DNA of 9,461 nucleotides from an uncultured Thermomicrobiales bacterium (GCA_937891245.1 CALAGB010000227.1:1-9461), one strand, 5' to 3'. Positions 1 through 7,093 are shown, counted from the stretch's first letter. Numbers and translations are program-made. The notes: generated by a model not told the origin, from the letters alone.

Positions 1-55
<55 letters not shown>

Positions 56-464
56 GTCAACTTTGCTGCGCACGAGCGGTGGTCGACGCTTCGTCACCCC
101 CGCACCTGAATGTTCGCGACGCGTGTCCCGGTCTCCACCGGGAACCGCGTTCACAACCGCGGGTAACTTTAGCATGACAGCTCGCGGCAGTCTACCAACT
201 GAGGCCCTTAATTTGTTCGACCGCGGAGCCGGCAGCCGGTCTGAGGATAGGAGGTGTAATTGACGTCGGTCGCCGCCTGCCACTGCCGCCGCACGGAAGC
301 GCGGAGACTGATACGCGATTGATACGCTCGCGTCGCGAACGTTGATACCTACACGATGCCGCGCCCTGTACAACAGATGCAAAGATGCCCTGGGTGTCGA
401 TCACCCGATCGTCGCACCGTGGCTGATCGGCTCGACCAGGCGGCATTGAGGACGGGAGGTCAGC
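56..464. other. Gene-free spacer between tRNA-Lys and a small membrane-protein gene
   Basis: About 400 bases without a believable coding region on either strand. The open frames here are Arg/Pro/Ser-rich, have no ribosome binding site and resemble no known family. Visible structure is limited to two adjacent hairpins (126-162) and an isolated strong Shine-Dalgarno-like GGAGGTG at 250-256. That motif is followed by TTG at 260 opening only 20 codons, which is probably not a gene. The segment 190-206 read on the minus strand resembles a tRNA D-arm (CAGTTGGTAGAC), but no anticodon or acceptor stem can be folded around it. The spacer should contain the promoters of both flanking genes; I cannot place them with confidence. 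Confidence 0.6.
126..162. other. Two adjacent perfect hairpins upstream of tRNA-Lys
   Basis: TCCCGGT (126-132) pairs perfectly with ACCGGGA (137-143) around a 4-base loop. One base later CCGCG (145-149) pairs with CGCGG (158-162) around an 8-base loop. No T-run follows on either strand, so this is not a canonical intrinsic terminator. If the tRNA is transcribed from further upstream, the hairpins would lie in its 5' leader. They could equally be a chance product of GC-rich sequence. The pairing is seen directly; function is unknown. Confidence 0.4.
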
Positions 465-653
465 ATGGATCGCGGCAACGCAGTGAGGAATTATCTTATC
501 GGGGCGTTCATCGTGTGGGTCGGCATTACGGTCGCAATCGCAATGGTCGCCAGTGATCAATTTGGCGCGATGATTCCGATCCTGGGCGCTGGGGCTTTCT
601 GGTTCATCGTGATTGCGCCGAACCTGTTTCGTGAGAGAGACAGCGGTCGGTAG
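465..653 (+). CDS. Small membrane protein with two predicted helices (62 aa), unknown function
   Basis: The ATG at 465 is preceded by GGGAGG (454-459) at 5-base spacing, a strong ribosome binding site that fixes the start. The product has a short charged N-terminus (MDRGNAVRNY), a hydrophobic helix at about residues 10-29, a short turn (SDQFG) and a second hydrophobic helix at about 34-52. It ends in a polar tail rich in Arg (FRERDSGR), consistent with both ends facing the cytoplasm. No family is recognised and no enzymatic motif is present. It faces hpaD convergently, with only 34 bases between the two stop codons, so it is probably its own transcription unit. The clean ribosome binding site and well-formed two-helix topology argue for a real gene. 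Confidence 0.72.
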   Translation: MDRGNAVRNYLIGAFIVWVGITVAIAMVASDQFGAMIPILGAGAFWFIVIAPNLFRERDSGR

Positions 654-687
654 TGGCCGGTGAAAGCGATCGCTGTCGCGATTCTAC

Positions 688-1692
688 TCAGTGCCCGACG
701 AATGCAGGTCGATCCGCGATTTCCGGCGGGGTCAGTTCGACAAAGGCGTCGCCGGAGAACGTTTCGACGAGGGCAGCATGGTCGAACCAGCTCTGGGGAG
801 CGGGAGCGCCCCAGTAGGTCTGGCGTTTGGGATCGTTAAGTTGCCAGCGGATCGGCTCGAAGTCCGGGTCGGGGATCAAGTAGTCGTTGGTATAGAGTTC
901 GATGCGGTTGCCGTCGGGATCGAGCAGGTAGAGGAACATGGCGTTCGAAATGCCGTGACGGCCGGGCCCCCGCTCAATGTGTGTTTCAAAACCGGACGCT
1001 GCGAGGATGTCGGCGGCGCGCAGGACGTTGCCGGTCTCCTGGGTCCAGAAACCGACGTGGTGCAGGCGCGGCCCGGGTCCGGTCATGAGCGCGACGTCGT
1101 GCACGTTTTGCTTACGATGCAACCAGGTTGCCCAGACGCGCGGCGGATCGTCCTCGGTCTCGGTGTACTCGGAACGGCGGAACCCGAGCACGTTGGCGTA
1201 CCACGATTCGGCGAAGGTAACGTCCGGCACATGGAGATTGACGTGATCGACCCGCATGATGTGCGCGCCGCGATGCAGATGGAAACGTTGCAACTGCCGC
1301 TCGACCCGCTCGATTCGATGATAGAACTCGATCGGGAAGCCGATCGGATCGCGGAAGCGGAATGCGCGCCCCTGCCCGCGTTCTTCGTCCAGTTCCAACC
1401 AGCGGGCGGTCAATTGCTGGTCCTGCACGAGCGCGTAGAGCGTTTCGAGGTCTTCGTCGCTCTCCACCCGGTAGGCAATGTGACCCAAACCGGGCGTACT
1501 GGCGCGCCGCAGGATCAGGCTATGGTGCTCCCAATCCTCGATGCAGCGGAGGTAGAGACGGTCGTCATCCCGTTCGGTTTCGACGAACCCGAGAAGATCG
1601 ACGTAGAAGTCGCGGGCGCGTTCGAGATCGGTCACGCGCAGCTCGACGTGACCCGTCTTGAGAATGTTGAAAGGGAAGGACGAGGCGCTCAT
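688..1692 (-). CDS. hpaD: Type I extradiol ring-cleavage dioxygenase, probably 3,4-dihydroxyphenylacetate 2,3-dioxygenase
   Basis: A 334-residue protein of the vicinal oxygen chelate fold, the usual length for two-domain extradiol dioxygenases. It would cleave a catechol next to its hydroxyls (meta cleavage) with an Fe(II) or Mn(II) centre. The N-terminal module (about residues 10-127) starts at HVELRVTD and has lost the metal ligands, as is normal. The C-terminal module (about 146-270) keeps them: His150 (RVDHVNLHV), His212 (RLHHVGFW) and Glu265 (DPDGNRIELY). His198 (NVHDVAL) and Tyr255 match the second-sphere acid/base His and Tyr of homoprotocatechuate dioxygenases; the spacings His198-His212 and Tyr255-Glu265 agree with my memory of that family. 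The start lies 11 bases after the hpaB stop, with GGAG just upstream, so the two genes are co-transcribed. Pairing with HpaB points to 3,4-dihydroxyphenylacetate as substrate, but another catechol is possible. The C-terminal tail from about 285 is family-typical and probably covers the active site. Confidence 0.9.
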   Translation of the reverse strand: MSASSFPFNILKTGHVELRVTDLERARDFYVDLLGFVETERDDDRLYLRCIEDWEHHSLILRRASTPGLGHIAYRVESDEDLETLYALVQDQQLTARWLELDEERGQGRAFRFRDPIGFPIEFYHRIERVERQLQRFHLHRGAHIMRVDHVNLHVPDVTFAESWYANVLGFRRSEYTETEDDPPRVWATWLHRKQNVHDVALMTGPGPRLHHVGFWTQETGNVLRAADILAASGFETHIERGPGRHGISNAMFLYLLDPDGNRIELYTNDYLIPDPDFEPIRWQLNDPKRQTYWGAPAPQSWFDHAALVETFSGDAFVELTPPEIADRPAFVGH

Positions 1693-1703
1693 GGTCTCCG
1701 GCC

Positions 1704-3158
1704 CTATTCCATGCGATCGAGGAAGTCAGCGACGCGGCGCTTGTAAGGCTCTTTGTCGTAGCTGGTGTAGAGTGCGCTCGCCATCCGCACCGGATCGCCG
1801 AAGAAGAAGCGTTCATAGAGCACCTGGCGCGAGCCGAAGCTGCTCAGTGCGATATCCCAGGCGAGCCGGAAGAGTTTGACGCGGTTGCGCGCGTCGGTGT
1901 TCCGCCCCTGCAAATATTTGTCGATCATCGGCCCGATCGGGCTCTGGAAATCGGCCTCCATCGGCAGTGCCATCAGACCACTGGCGCCGAGCAGGTGCAG
2001 AATCTCGATCATTCGGGGGTAGAGCTTCGGATAGAGATTACGCGCGGCATTGAGCGGCGCGAAGGCAGGCGTCATCAGACTCCAGCGGTCGAGATTGGCG
2101 TCCGCTTCGGCGGCACGGAGAAAGGCGCGCATCGCTTCGATGTCGATGATGATTTCCGATAGCTTTTCCTGCACATGCTGGAAGCCGTCGATCCCAATGC
2201 GATCACCGATGAGCGCGGCCACGCCGAAGATGAATTCCGCCTTCGCCAGATCCTTGACGATCACCTGATGCGCCATATGGACAACGGCGTTCGTCTCTGA
2301 AAAGACGCCGTTGCAAAGCTTCATATCGCGATTGATGAAGACACGGTCCCAGGGAACCAGCACATCGTCGAAGACGACGACGGCATCCATCTCCTCGAAA
2401 CGTGCGCCGAGCGGGTGATCGAAGGTCGAGCGACCGTAGTCGAACGACTCGCGGCAGAGGAATTTCAGGCCCGGCGTATCGACCGGAATCGAGAACGCGA
2501 AGGCGTACGGAATCTCCTCGTCGCTGCCACGCAGTACGGTCGATGGGAAGACCTCGATCTCATCGGAGATCGGGCCGAGCGTGGCGAGCATGCGTGCCCC
2601 GCGAATGACGATACCGGCATCGGTCTCCTTGACGACGCGCGCCACGATGTACGGATCGGCCTGCTGGCTGGAGCCGACCGAGCGATTGACCTGCGGCGTG
2701 ATCAGCGTGTGCGTGAGACAAAGATCATTCTCGCGTACGTATTCGTAGTAGTTCTGGATGTTCGTGCCATAGCGCGGATCAGCCTCGGCGAAAAAGCGCG
2801 AGGCGGCGGCGAAGGCTGCCAGTCCGGCATTCAGGTAGTCTGGCGAACGGCCGATCATGCCGCCGGAAAAATCTGACCAGTGCTTCATCATGGCGGTGCG
2901 TCGTGAGAGATCTTCGAGCGACTTCGGCTGAATGAAGGAGAGCCCGACGCGTTCGCCGCTGGTCGGCGAGACGTAGGTCATGTCGTCGCGCAGCGCCGGA
3001 TCGTGCTGCATGTCATAGAGCGCGGCGATGTTGCGCGTGATGTTGCGGAAGGCCGCGTGCTCGCTGATATCGCCGAGCACGCGCTCACCATGAATCCAAA
3101 CCTCACGCGGGTGATCCCGCAGGCCCTGCAGGTACTCAGCTCCGGTTCGTGCGCCCAT
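1704..3158 (-). CDS. hpaB: 4-Hydroxyphenylacetate 3-monooxygenase, oxygenase subunit (HpaB family)
   Basis: A 484-residue FADH2-dependent aromatic hydroxylase with an acyl-CoA-dehydrogenase-like fold. It would add an ortho hydroxyl to 4-hydroxyphenylacetate using O2 and reduced FAD supplied by a separate reductase (HpaC). From memory it closely resembles the Thermus thermophilus enzyme along its whole length: RTGAEYL at the start, AALYDMQHDP (about 45-54), MIGRSPDYLN (101-110), THTLITPQVNR (149-159), DPYIVARVVK, VIRGARM, FDHPLGARFEEMDAVVVFDDVLVPWDRVF, HVQEK, and ERFFFGDPVRM near the end. Arg104, Tyr108 and His150 correspond to the substrate and flavin-oxygen pocket residues Arg100, Tyr104 and His142 of that enzyme. 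The start has GGAGGG about 5 bases upstream. It is the middle gene of a three-gene operon and directly precedes the ring-cleavage dioxygenase that would use its product. Related phenol or chlorophenol hydroxylases share this fold, so the substrate is inferred. No hpaC is in the window. Confidence 0.94.
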   Translation of the reverse strand: MGARTGAEYLQGLRDHPREVWIHGERVLGDISEHAAFRNITRNIAALYDMQHDPALRDDMTYVSPTSGERVGLSFIQPKSLEDLSRRTAMMKHWSDFSGGMIGRSPDYLNAGLAAFAAASRFFAEADPRYGTNIQNYYEYVRENDLCLTHTLITPQVNRSVGSSQQADPYIVARVVKETDAGIVIRGARMLATLGPISDEIEVFPSTVLRGSDEEIPYAFAFSIPVDTPGLKFLCRESFDYGRSTFDHPLGARFEEMDAVVVFDDVLVPWDRVFINRDMKLCNGVFSETNAVVHMAHQVIVKDLAKAEFIFGVAALIGDRIGIDGFQHVQEKLSEIIIDIEAMRAFLRAAEADANLDRWSLMTPAFAPLNAARNLYPKLYPRMIEILHLLGASGLMALPMEADFQSPIGPMIDKYLQGRNTDARNRVKLFRLAWDIALSSFGSRQVLYERFFFGDPVRMASALYTSYDKEPYKRRVADFLDRME

Positions 3159-3170
3159 ACTGCCCTCCGT

Positions 3171-3644
3171 CTAAGTCGTTGTCGACGTTCCTGGTACCGG
3201 CACCTGCCGTGCGGTGCGAATCGCGCAGTAGCGGAGTCGAATGGCAGAGCCAAGTAACGCGATCGAAACGAGCGCGATGAGCGGTTGTAGCGGCGCGAAG
3301 TAGCTCATGGCGCCACTCGCCCCAAGCGCCAGCACGACGACCTTGTTACAGACCGGACAGCCGACCGCGATGAATGAGAGAAAGCCGCCGGCAGCCAGCT
3401 TTCCTTCGTGCAACGGACAGGCGGCTGGCAGCGCGTAGCTGGCAGCGAGAATGGCGGTCAGCATGACGGTGAGCGCGAGGAAGACATAGTCCTGCGGCCG
3501 CACCGGCTCCATCCGACTGAACCATGGATTGGGGATGAGGACGGTTGGGATGCCGATAAGGAGCGTCGTGACGAGGGCTGCTCCCAGGCCATAGCTGACC
3601 GCTGTGACGCGTGCTTCACGTGGAATAAGAGGGGCCGCGTTCAT
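3171..3644 (-). CDS. Four-helix membrane protein with a GCPVCNK motif, first gene of the hpa operon
   Basis: About 157 residues with four predicted helices (counting from the first ATG at 3653: about 19-40, 55-75, 88-110 and 119-140). The third helix carries Gly-Cys-Pro-Val-Cys-Asn-Lys (Cys99, Cys102). A further cysteine, Cys79, sits in the preceding loop (ACPLHEGK). The CxxC pair inside or at the edge of the membrane suggests thiol redox chemistry or metal binding, but this is inference. I know similar short proteins with a CPVCNK motif only as uncharacterised. Start choice: GAAGGA abuts the ATG at 3653 with no spacing, but lies 9 bases before the ATG at 3644, so 3644 is preferred and 3653 (160 aa) is the alternative. 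Its stop is 12 bases from the hpaB start, so it belongs to the same operon. The C-terminal tail (VPVPGTSTTT) is polar. It is neither a known HpaX-type permease nor clearly VKOR. Confidence 0.82.
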   Translation of the reverse strand: MNAAPLIPREARVTAVSYGLGAALVTTLLIGIPTVLIPNPWFSRMEPVRPQDYVFLALTVMLTAILAASYALPAACPLHEGKLAAGGFLSFIAVGCPVCNKVVVLALGASGAMSYFAPLQPLIALVSIALLGSAIRLRYCAIRTARQVPVPGTSTTT

Positions 3645-3693
3645 GCAGGTCATTCCTTCAATTTACGGCCGGTCGCAGGATACGCTCGACTTC

Positions 3694-3723
3694 AGTCTAC
3701 GTCGTCATCTCGATCTCACGCAA
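3694..3723 (-). promoter_or_regulatory. Possible weak promoter for the hpa operon
   Basis: On the minus strand TTGCGT (3718-3723) and TAGACT (3694-3699) are spaced 18 bases, matching the sigma70 consensus at 3 and 4 of 6 positions. Transcription would begin near 3687, leaving a leader of about 43 bases before the start at 3644. Its position in the 129-base gap upstream of the operon is right, but the boxes are weak. Read-through from the propeller gene upstream on the same strand is also possible, because no terminator is visible between them. Confidence 0.25.
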
Positions 3724-3773
3724 GCACAGCGACCGCTTCCGCGATAGCGCCGTTCCGGGATGCGATTCCTGGA

Positions 3774-4973
3774 TTATGGAGTCGGGCGGATCGCCGGCCG
3801 GATCACCGGCCAGGCATCGGGCGCAAGTGTGGTGGAGAGGGTGCGGAGATTATCGCCTCCGGTGTCGATCGCTTCGAGCGTTGCAGTGTCGCTCGGGCTG
3901 CTTGGGAACGAATGGCGCACAAAAAGAATCGATCCTCCATCCGGTGTCCAGGCGGGAAAATCGAACATCTGGCCACCGGTGGCGAAGGTGAGCTGGCGCG
4001 CGTTCGAACCATCGGCGTTGACGACGAAGAGTGCCGATCGCTGGTTCGCCATGCGCACGAAGGCGATGTGAGAACCGTCCGGCGACCAGGTTGGACGCCC
4101 ATCGTGTTCGTCACCGTTTGTGATCTGGGTCAACCCGGTGCCGTCCGCATGAATCGTGTAGAGCACCGAGTAACTCGTCGGGCTGTCGGTCGTCGCGACC
4201 GTGAAGACAAGGGTCGTACCGTCGGGAGACCAGGTAGGATTGGTCGCATACCCTCGCAGATTCGTCAGTTGCCTTAACTCGCCGGTTTTCGGCGTCAGGA
4301 GCATGATATTGGCACGATCGGATGAGCCACTGGCGAACGCGATCCGGTGGCCGTCCGGCGCCCAGGCGAGCGGGGCAAAAACAGTGCCCGTCTTCGATGG
4401 ATCGGTCGCTTTGCGGGGGCTGGTGCCGTCAGAATTGATGATCCAGATAGCGGAGTTCGAACCGCCCACACCGATGTAGCTGATCTCGAGATTACCGGGT
4501 GACCAACTCGGGGCGATGTCGCGCAGGTTGTCGTTAGTCAGGCGCGCCTCCCGGGTACCGGTCGCGTCGATGCGATAGATCTGCTCATGACCGTCGATGT
4601 CATTGACGAAGACGAGCCGTTTGCCATCGGCAGACCATGACACCTGCGTTGTATTCGCGTCTTCGGCGGTGATCTGCCGCAGATTCTGGCCGTGGCTGTC
4701 CACGGTGAAGATCTGCGTGCGACCGTTCTGATGTTGCGTGAAGACGATCGTTTGAAGTGGGTTTTGGCTGGCGGTTGCACCATGTAACGGGAAGATGTTG
4801 TCCCACAAGACGGCGCCGAATGACACGGCGAGCAGCGCGACACCGAGTACGATCGTGACGATGAACCACGGGTGCCGGATCGGGCGCGCCGTTTTGGCAC
4901 GACTGGACCATGGCTGGGTCTTGAGTCGTGGGGCATCTCGAACGACAATGGGACGTAAGACCGGCACGTTCAT
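3774..4973 (-). CDS. Membrane-anchored TolB-like beta-propeller protein
   Basis: A protein of about 399 residues. The N-terminus is polar and basic (RAKTARPIRHPW) and is followed by one membrane helix at about 36-58. The rest should form a six-bladed propeller outside the membrane. Six PD40/WD40-like blade motifs follow the pattern Trp-Ser-x-Asp-Gly-x-x-hydrophobic, with Trp at about 113, 157, 204, 248, 296 and 342 (for example WSPDGTTLVF and WSPDGSHIAF). Blade-connecting strands repeat as NADGSNARQLT or HADGTGLTQIT. Such propellers act as protein-binding or sensing domains; no catalytic domain is attached and no partner is evident. The start is the ATG at 4973. An upstream in-frame TTG at 5051 would place the extended -10 promoter inside the coding region and add residues unlike the family, so it is rejected. 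The gene is divergent from the S9 peptidase, whose own N-terminal half is also a propeller. Confidence 0.85.
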   Translation of the reverse strand: MNVPVLRPIVVRDAPRLKTQPWSSRAKTARPIRHPWFIVTIVLGVALLAVSFGAVLWDNIFPLHGATASQNPLQTIVFTQHQNGRTQIFTVDSHGQNLRQITAEDANTTQVSWSADGKRLVFVNDIDGHEQIYRIDATGTREARLTNDNLRDIAPSWSPGNLEISYIGVGGSNSAIWIINSDGTSPRKATDPSKTGTVFAPLAWAPDGHRIAFASGSSDRANIMLLTPKTGELRQLTNLRGYATNPTWSPDGTTLVFTVATTDSPTSYSVLYTIHADGTGLTQITNGDEHDGRPTWSPDGSHIAFVRMANQRSALFVVNADGSNARQLTFATGGQMFDFPAWTPDGGSILFVRHSFPSSPSDTATLEAIDTGGDNLRTLSTTLAPDAWPVIRPAIRPTP

Positions 4974-4994
4974 TTCACCATCCCTGCCTGTACC

Positions 4995-5023
4995 AATATA
5001 GCATCCGGAATGGCGTATTTGAA
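4995..5023 (-). promoter_or_regulatory. Sigma70-like promoter of the propeller-protein gene
   Basis: On the minus strand TTCAAA (5018-5023) and TATATT (4995-5000) are spaced exactly 17 bases. The -10 box is preceded by TG one base away (TGCTATATT), an extended -10. They match the consensus at 4 and 5 of 6 positions. Transcription would start near 4988, only about 15 bases before the ATG at 4973. That is compatible with a short leader and supports the choice of start. Confidence 0.5.
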
Positions 5024-5025
5024 CG

Positions 5026-5037
5026 TGAAGTACTTCA
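5026..5037. promoter_or_regulatory. Perfect 12-bp palindrome, candidate operator between divergent genes
   Basis: TGAAGTACTTCA reads the same on both strands. It begins 2 bases beyond the -35 box of the minus-strand promoter and lies about 95 bases before the start of the plus-strand peptidase gene. Its position suits a dimeric regulator affecting one or both genes, but no regulator gene is in the window and no second copy was noticed. The palindrome is seen directly; the operator role is inference. Confidence 0.35.
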
Positions 5038-5131
5038 TGCAAGATGAACAAATTTTAACCTCGAACATCACTCTATGCATCTTATTGTTGGGCGGGCGCG
5101 CCGTGGCTTGGACGTTAAGGAGCACGAACCG

Positions 5132-7042
5132 ATGATCGCTTCTGCACCGATGACGATCGACGACATTCTGAGCCTGAAGCAGGTGGGAAACCCGGAGCTA
5201 TCGCCCGATCGGCGGAACGTCTCGTATGTGGTCGCCGATGCGGCGCTGGAGGTTGGTGCACCCGCACCGGAGAGCCGCATCTGGATCGTATCGGTCGCCG
5301 GAGACGCCGCGCGGCCCGTGACCGCCGGCCCTGGGAGCGATGTGCAGCCGTCCTGGTCACCCGATGGCACGATGCTCGCCTTTCGCTCCGATCGAGAGGA
5401 GCGCGGCACCTGGCAGGTGTATCTGCTCGGCCCATTGGGTGAAGCGCGGAAGCTGTCCGATTTCCCGGGCGGAGTATCCAATATTGCCTGGTCGCCGGAT
5501 GGCGGTCGGATCGCTGCGGTGGTGCGCGATGCAAAACCGGAGCGTGCCGAGGGCGCCGATCATCTGCTGTACGAGGATGAGCCGCGCTACGAACGCGTCT
5601 GGCTGATCGATGTGACGAGCGGGGCTGCGCGCCAGGTCACGACCGCTGACGAGCAGATTTGGGAGTTTTGCTGGTCGCCGGATGGCACGGCGCTGGCGGC
5701 AATCGCGAGTGCGCGGCCGGAGCGCTGGTCATGGTATCGATCGCGTCTTGTCTGCATCGATCTCGCCGATGGTACGGTCACGACGCTGCACACACCGGAC
5801 CGGCAGCTCGCCCGGCCGAGTTGGTCGCCTGACGCTAAGCAGATCGCGGTCGTTACCAGCATCTTCAGCGACCCGGGAATGACCGGCGGCGATGTGCTGC
5901 TCGTGTCAGCAACGACCGGCGAGACGCGGCGACTCCAGGGGAATGACGCGCGTTCACATTTGAGTCTCCACTGGGAAGCAGATAGTCGCTCGCTCATCAC
6001 ATCCGCCATCGAACAGGGTGAGGCGTCTGTCAGCCAGGTAACGCTCGATGGCGCGACGGAAACGCTCTGGCGTGATCGTTCGTCGTTCGCCAGTTACGGC
6101 ATGAGCGCGCTCCCGGGCGCGACGCTGATCGCGGCGACCATTGCGACGCCGAATGCACCGGCCGAGGTTTGGGTCGGTGAGGTCGGAGCGGACGTCAGCT
6201 GGCGGCAACTGACGCACCACAACGACGAATTCGTCGGGCGGATTCCCGGTGTGGCAGAGCCCATACATTGGACTGCCGCGGACGGTCTGGAGATTCAAGG
6301 CCTGCTCGTGCGGCCGACCAGCGTCGCGCGCGATCAGCCGTTGCCGATGGTGACGATGATTCACGGCGGTCCAACCGCGCTCTCGGGTTATGCCTACCCT
6401 GCGCAGGGCGTTGCGGCCTGGCTGCCGGAGCTGGTACGGCGGGGCGTGGCGGTCTTTTTTCCGAACGCACGCGGCAGCGCGGGTTGGGGGCTGGCGTTTT
6501 CCGAAGCGAACCAGCGCGATTTGGGCGGCGCCGATCTGCAGGATATTCTTTCCGGCATCGATGCCTGCGTCGAACGCGGCATCGCCGACCCCGACCGGCT
6601 CGGCGTCTGTGGTTGGAGCTATGGCGGTTATCTGACCGCCTGGATCGTCACGCAGACGGATCGCTTCAAGACGGCTATCGCCGGAGCGAGCATCACGAAT
6701 TGGCTGTCGTTCCATGGCACGAGCGACATTCCGGCATTCGATGAGTTCTTCTATCGCGCCGATCCGCTTGATGTCGCCGGACCGTATGTGCGTTTCTCGC
6801 CGATCTACTCGGTTAACAGTGTCACGACGCCGGTACTCTTTCTGCATGGCGAACGCGATGCCGTCTGTCCGGTCGGCCAGGCGAAGGAGATGTTCCGCGC
6901 GTTGCACGAACGTGGCGTTGAGACAGAATGTGTCATCTACCCACGTGAGGGACACCCGATTCGCGAACGTGCTCACCGACGCGATATGTTCGAACGTGGC
7001 ATAAGCTGGCTCTGTCGTGGACTCGGCTGCGATGACGTATGA
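5132..7042 (+). CDS. S9 family peptidase (prolyl oligopeptidase / acylaminoacyl-peptidase type)
   Basis: A serine peptidase of 636 residues, the usual size for S9C enzymes, which trim short peptides or remove acylated N-terminal residues. No signal peptide or membrane helix is present, so it should be cytosolic. The N-terminal half is a beta-propeller with repeated blade motifs (WSPDGTMLAF, WSPDGGRIAA, WSPDGTALAA, WSPDAKQIAV) that gates the active site. The C-terminal alpha/beta hydrolase (about 370-636) has the oxyanion motif HGGP (411-414), the nucleophile Ser496 in GWSYGGY, Asp576 in HGERDAVCP and His608 in REGHP, so the triad is complete. Start: the ATG at 5132 has TAAGGAG 9 bases upstream. 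The in-frame ATG at 5075 has no ribosome binding site and would add a basic extension lacking family resemblance. Exact specificity (dipeptidyl-peptidase, acylaminoacyl or oligopeptidase) cannot be read from the sequence. Confidence 0.95.
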   Translation: MIASAPMTIDDILSLKQVGNPELSPDRRNVSYVVADAALEVGAPAPESRIWIVSVAGDAARPVTAGPGSDVQPSWSPDGTMLAFRSDREERGTWQVYLLGPLGEARKLSDFPGGVSNIAWSPDGGRIAAVVRDAKPERAEGADHLLYEDEPRYERVWLIDVTSGAARQVTTADEQIWEFCWSPDGTALAAIASARPERWSWYRSRLVCIDLADGTVTTLHTPDRQLARPSWSPDAKQIAVVTSIFSDPGMTGGDVLLVSATTGETRRLQGNDARSHLSLHWEADSRSLITSAIEQGEASVSQVTLDGATETLWRDRSSFASYGMSALPGATLIAATIATPNAPAEVWVGEVGADVSWRQLTHHNDEFVGRIPGVAEPIHWTAADGLEIQGLLVRPTSVARDQPLPMVTMIHGGPTALSGYAYPAQGVAAWLPELVRRGVAVFFPNARGSAGWGLAFSEANQRDLGGADLQDILSGIDACVERGIADPDRLGVCGWSYGGYLTAWIVTQTDRFKTAIAGASITNWLSFHGTSDIPAFDEFFYRADPLDVAGPYVRFSPIYSVNSVTTPVLFLHGERDAVCPVGQAKEMFRALHERGVETECVIYPREGHPIRERAHRRDMFERGISWLCRGLGCDDV

Positions 7043-7043
7043 T

Positions 7044-7081
7044 GCGCTGTGTGATATATCTCCCGAGTTTGGCCACAGCGC
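7044..7081. other. 8-bp inverted repeat just after the S9 peptidase stop codon
   Basis: GCGCTGTG (7044-7051) and CACAGCGC (7074-7081) are perfect complements separated by 22 bases that include GATATATC. The repeat starts two bases after the stop codon at 7040-7042. A transcript could form a long-looped hairpin there, but no T-run follows, so it is not a standard intrinsic terminator. It could be a weak transcription end, an mRNA-stabilising 3' end or a protein-binding dyad upstream of the MFS gene. Confidence 0.4.
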
Positions 7082-7093
7082 GATCGGAACAAG

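Noticed and set aside
165..210. A tRNA D-arm-like stretch on the minus strand (CAGTTGGTAGAC) in the spacer near tRNA-Lys
   Set aside because: No acceptor stem, anticodon stem or T-arm with the correct 5-7-5 geometry can be folded around it. A decayed tRNA is possible but unsupported.
250..322. A strong Shine-Dalgarno-like GGAGGTG followed by TTG at 260 and a 20-codon frame
   Set aside because: The frame is short, the start codon is rare, and the product (MTSVAACHCRRTEARRLIRD) resembles nothing. It is probably a chance purine run.
691..1746. A 351-codon open frame on the plus strand opposite hpaD
   Set aside because: It is the antisense shadow of hpaD, whose minus-strand product has all metal ligands and family motifs. 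The plus-strand product resembles no family. Long antisense frames are common in GC-rich genes.
4974..5051. Upstream TTG start extending the propeller protein by 26 residues
   Set aside because: The extension would contain the extended -10 promoter, and the added residues look like translated noncoding sequence. The ATG at 4973 fits the short-leader transcript better, although GAGG lies 7 bases before the TTG.
5075..5131. Upstream ATG start extending the S9 peptidase by 19 residues
   Set aside because: There is no ribosome binding site before 5075, whereas TAAGGAG precedes the ATG at 5132. The extension is basic and unlike the family.
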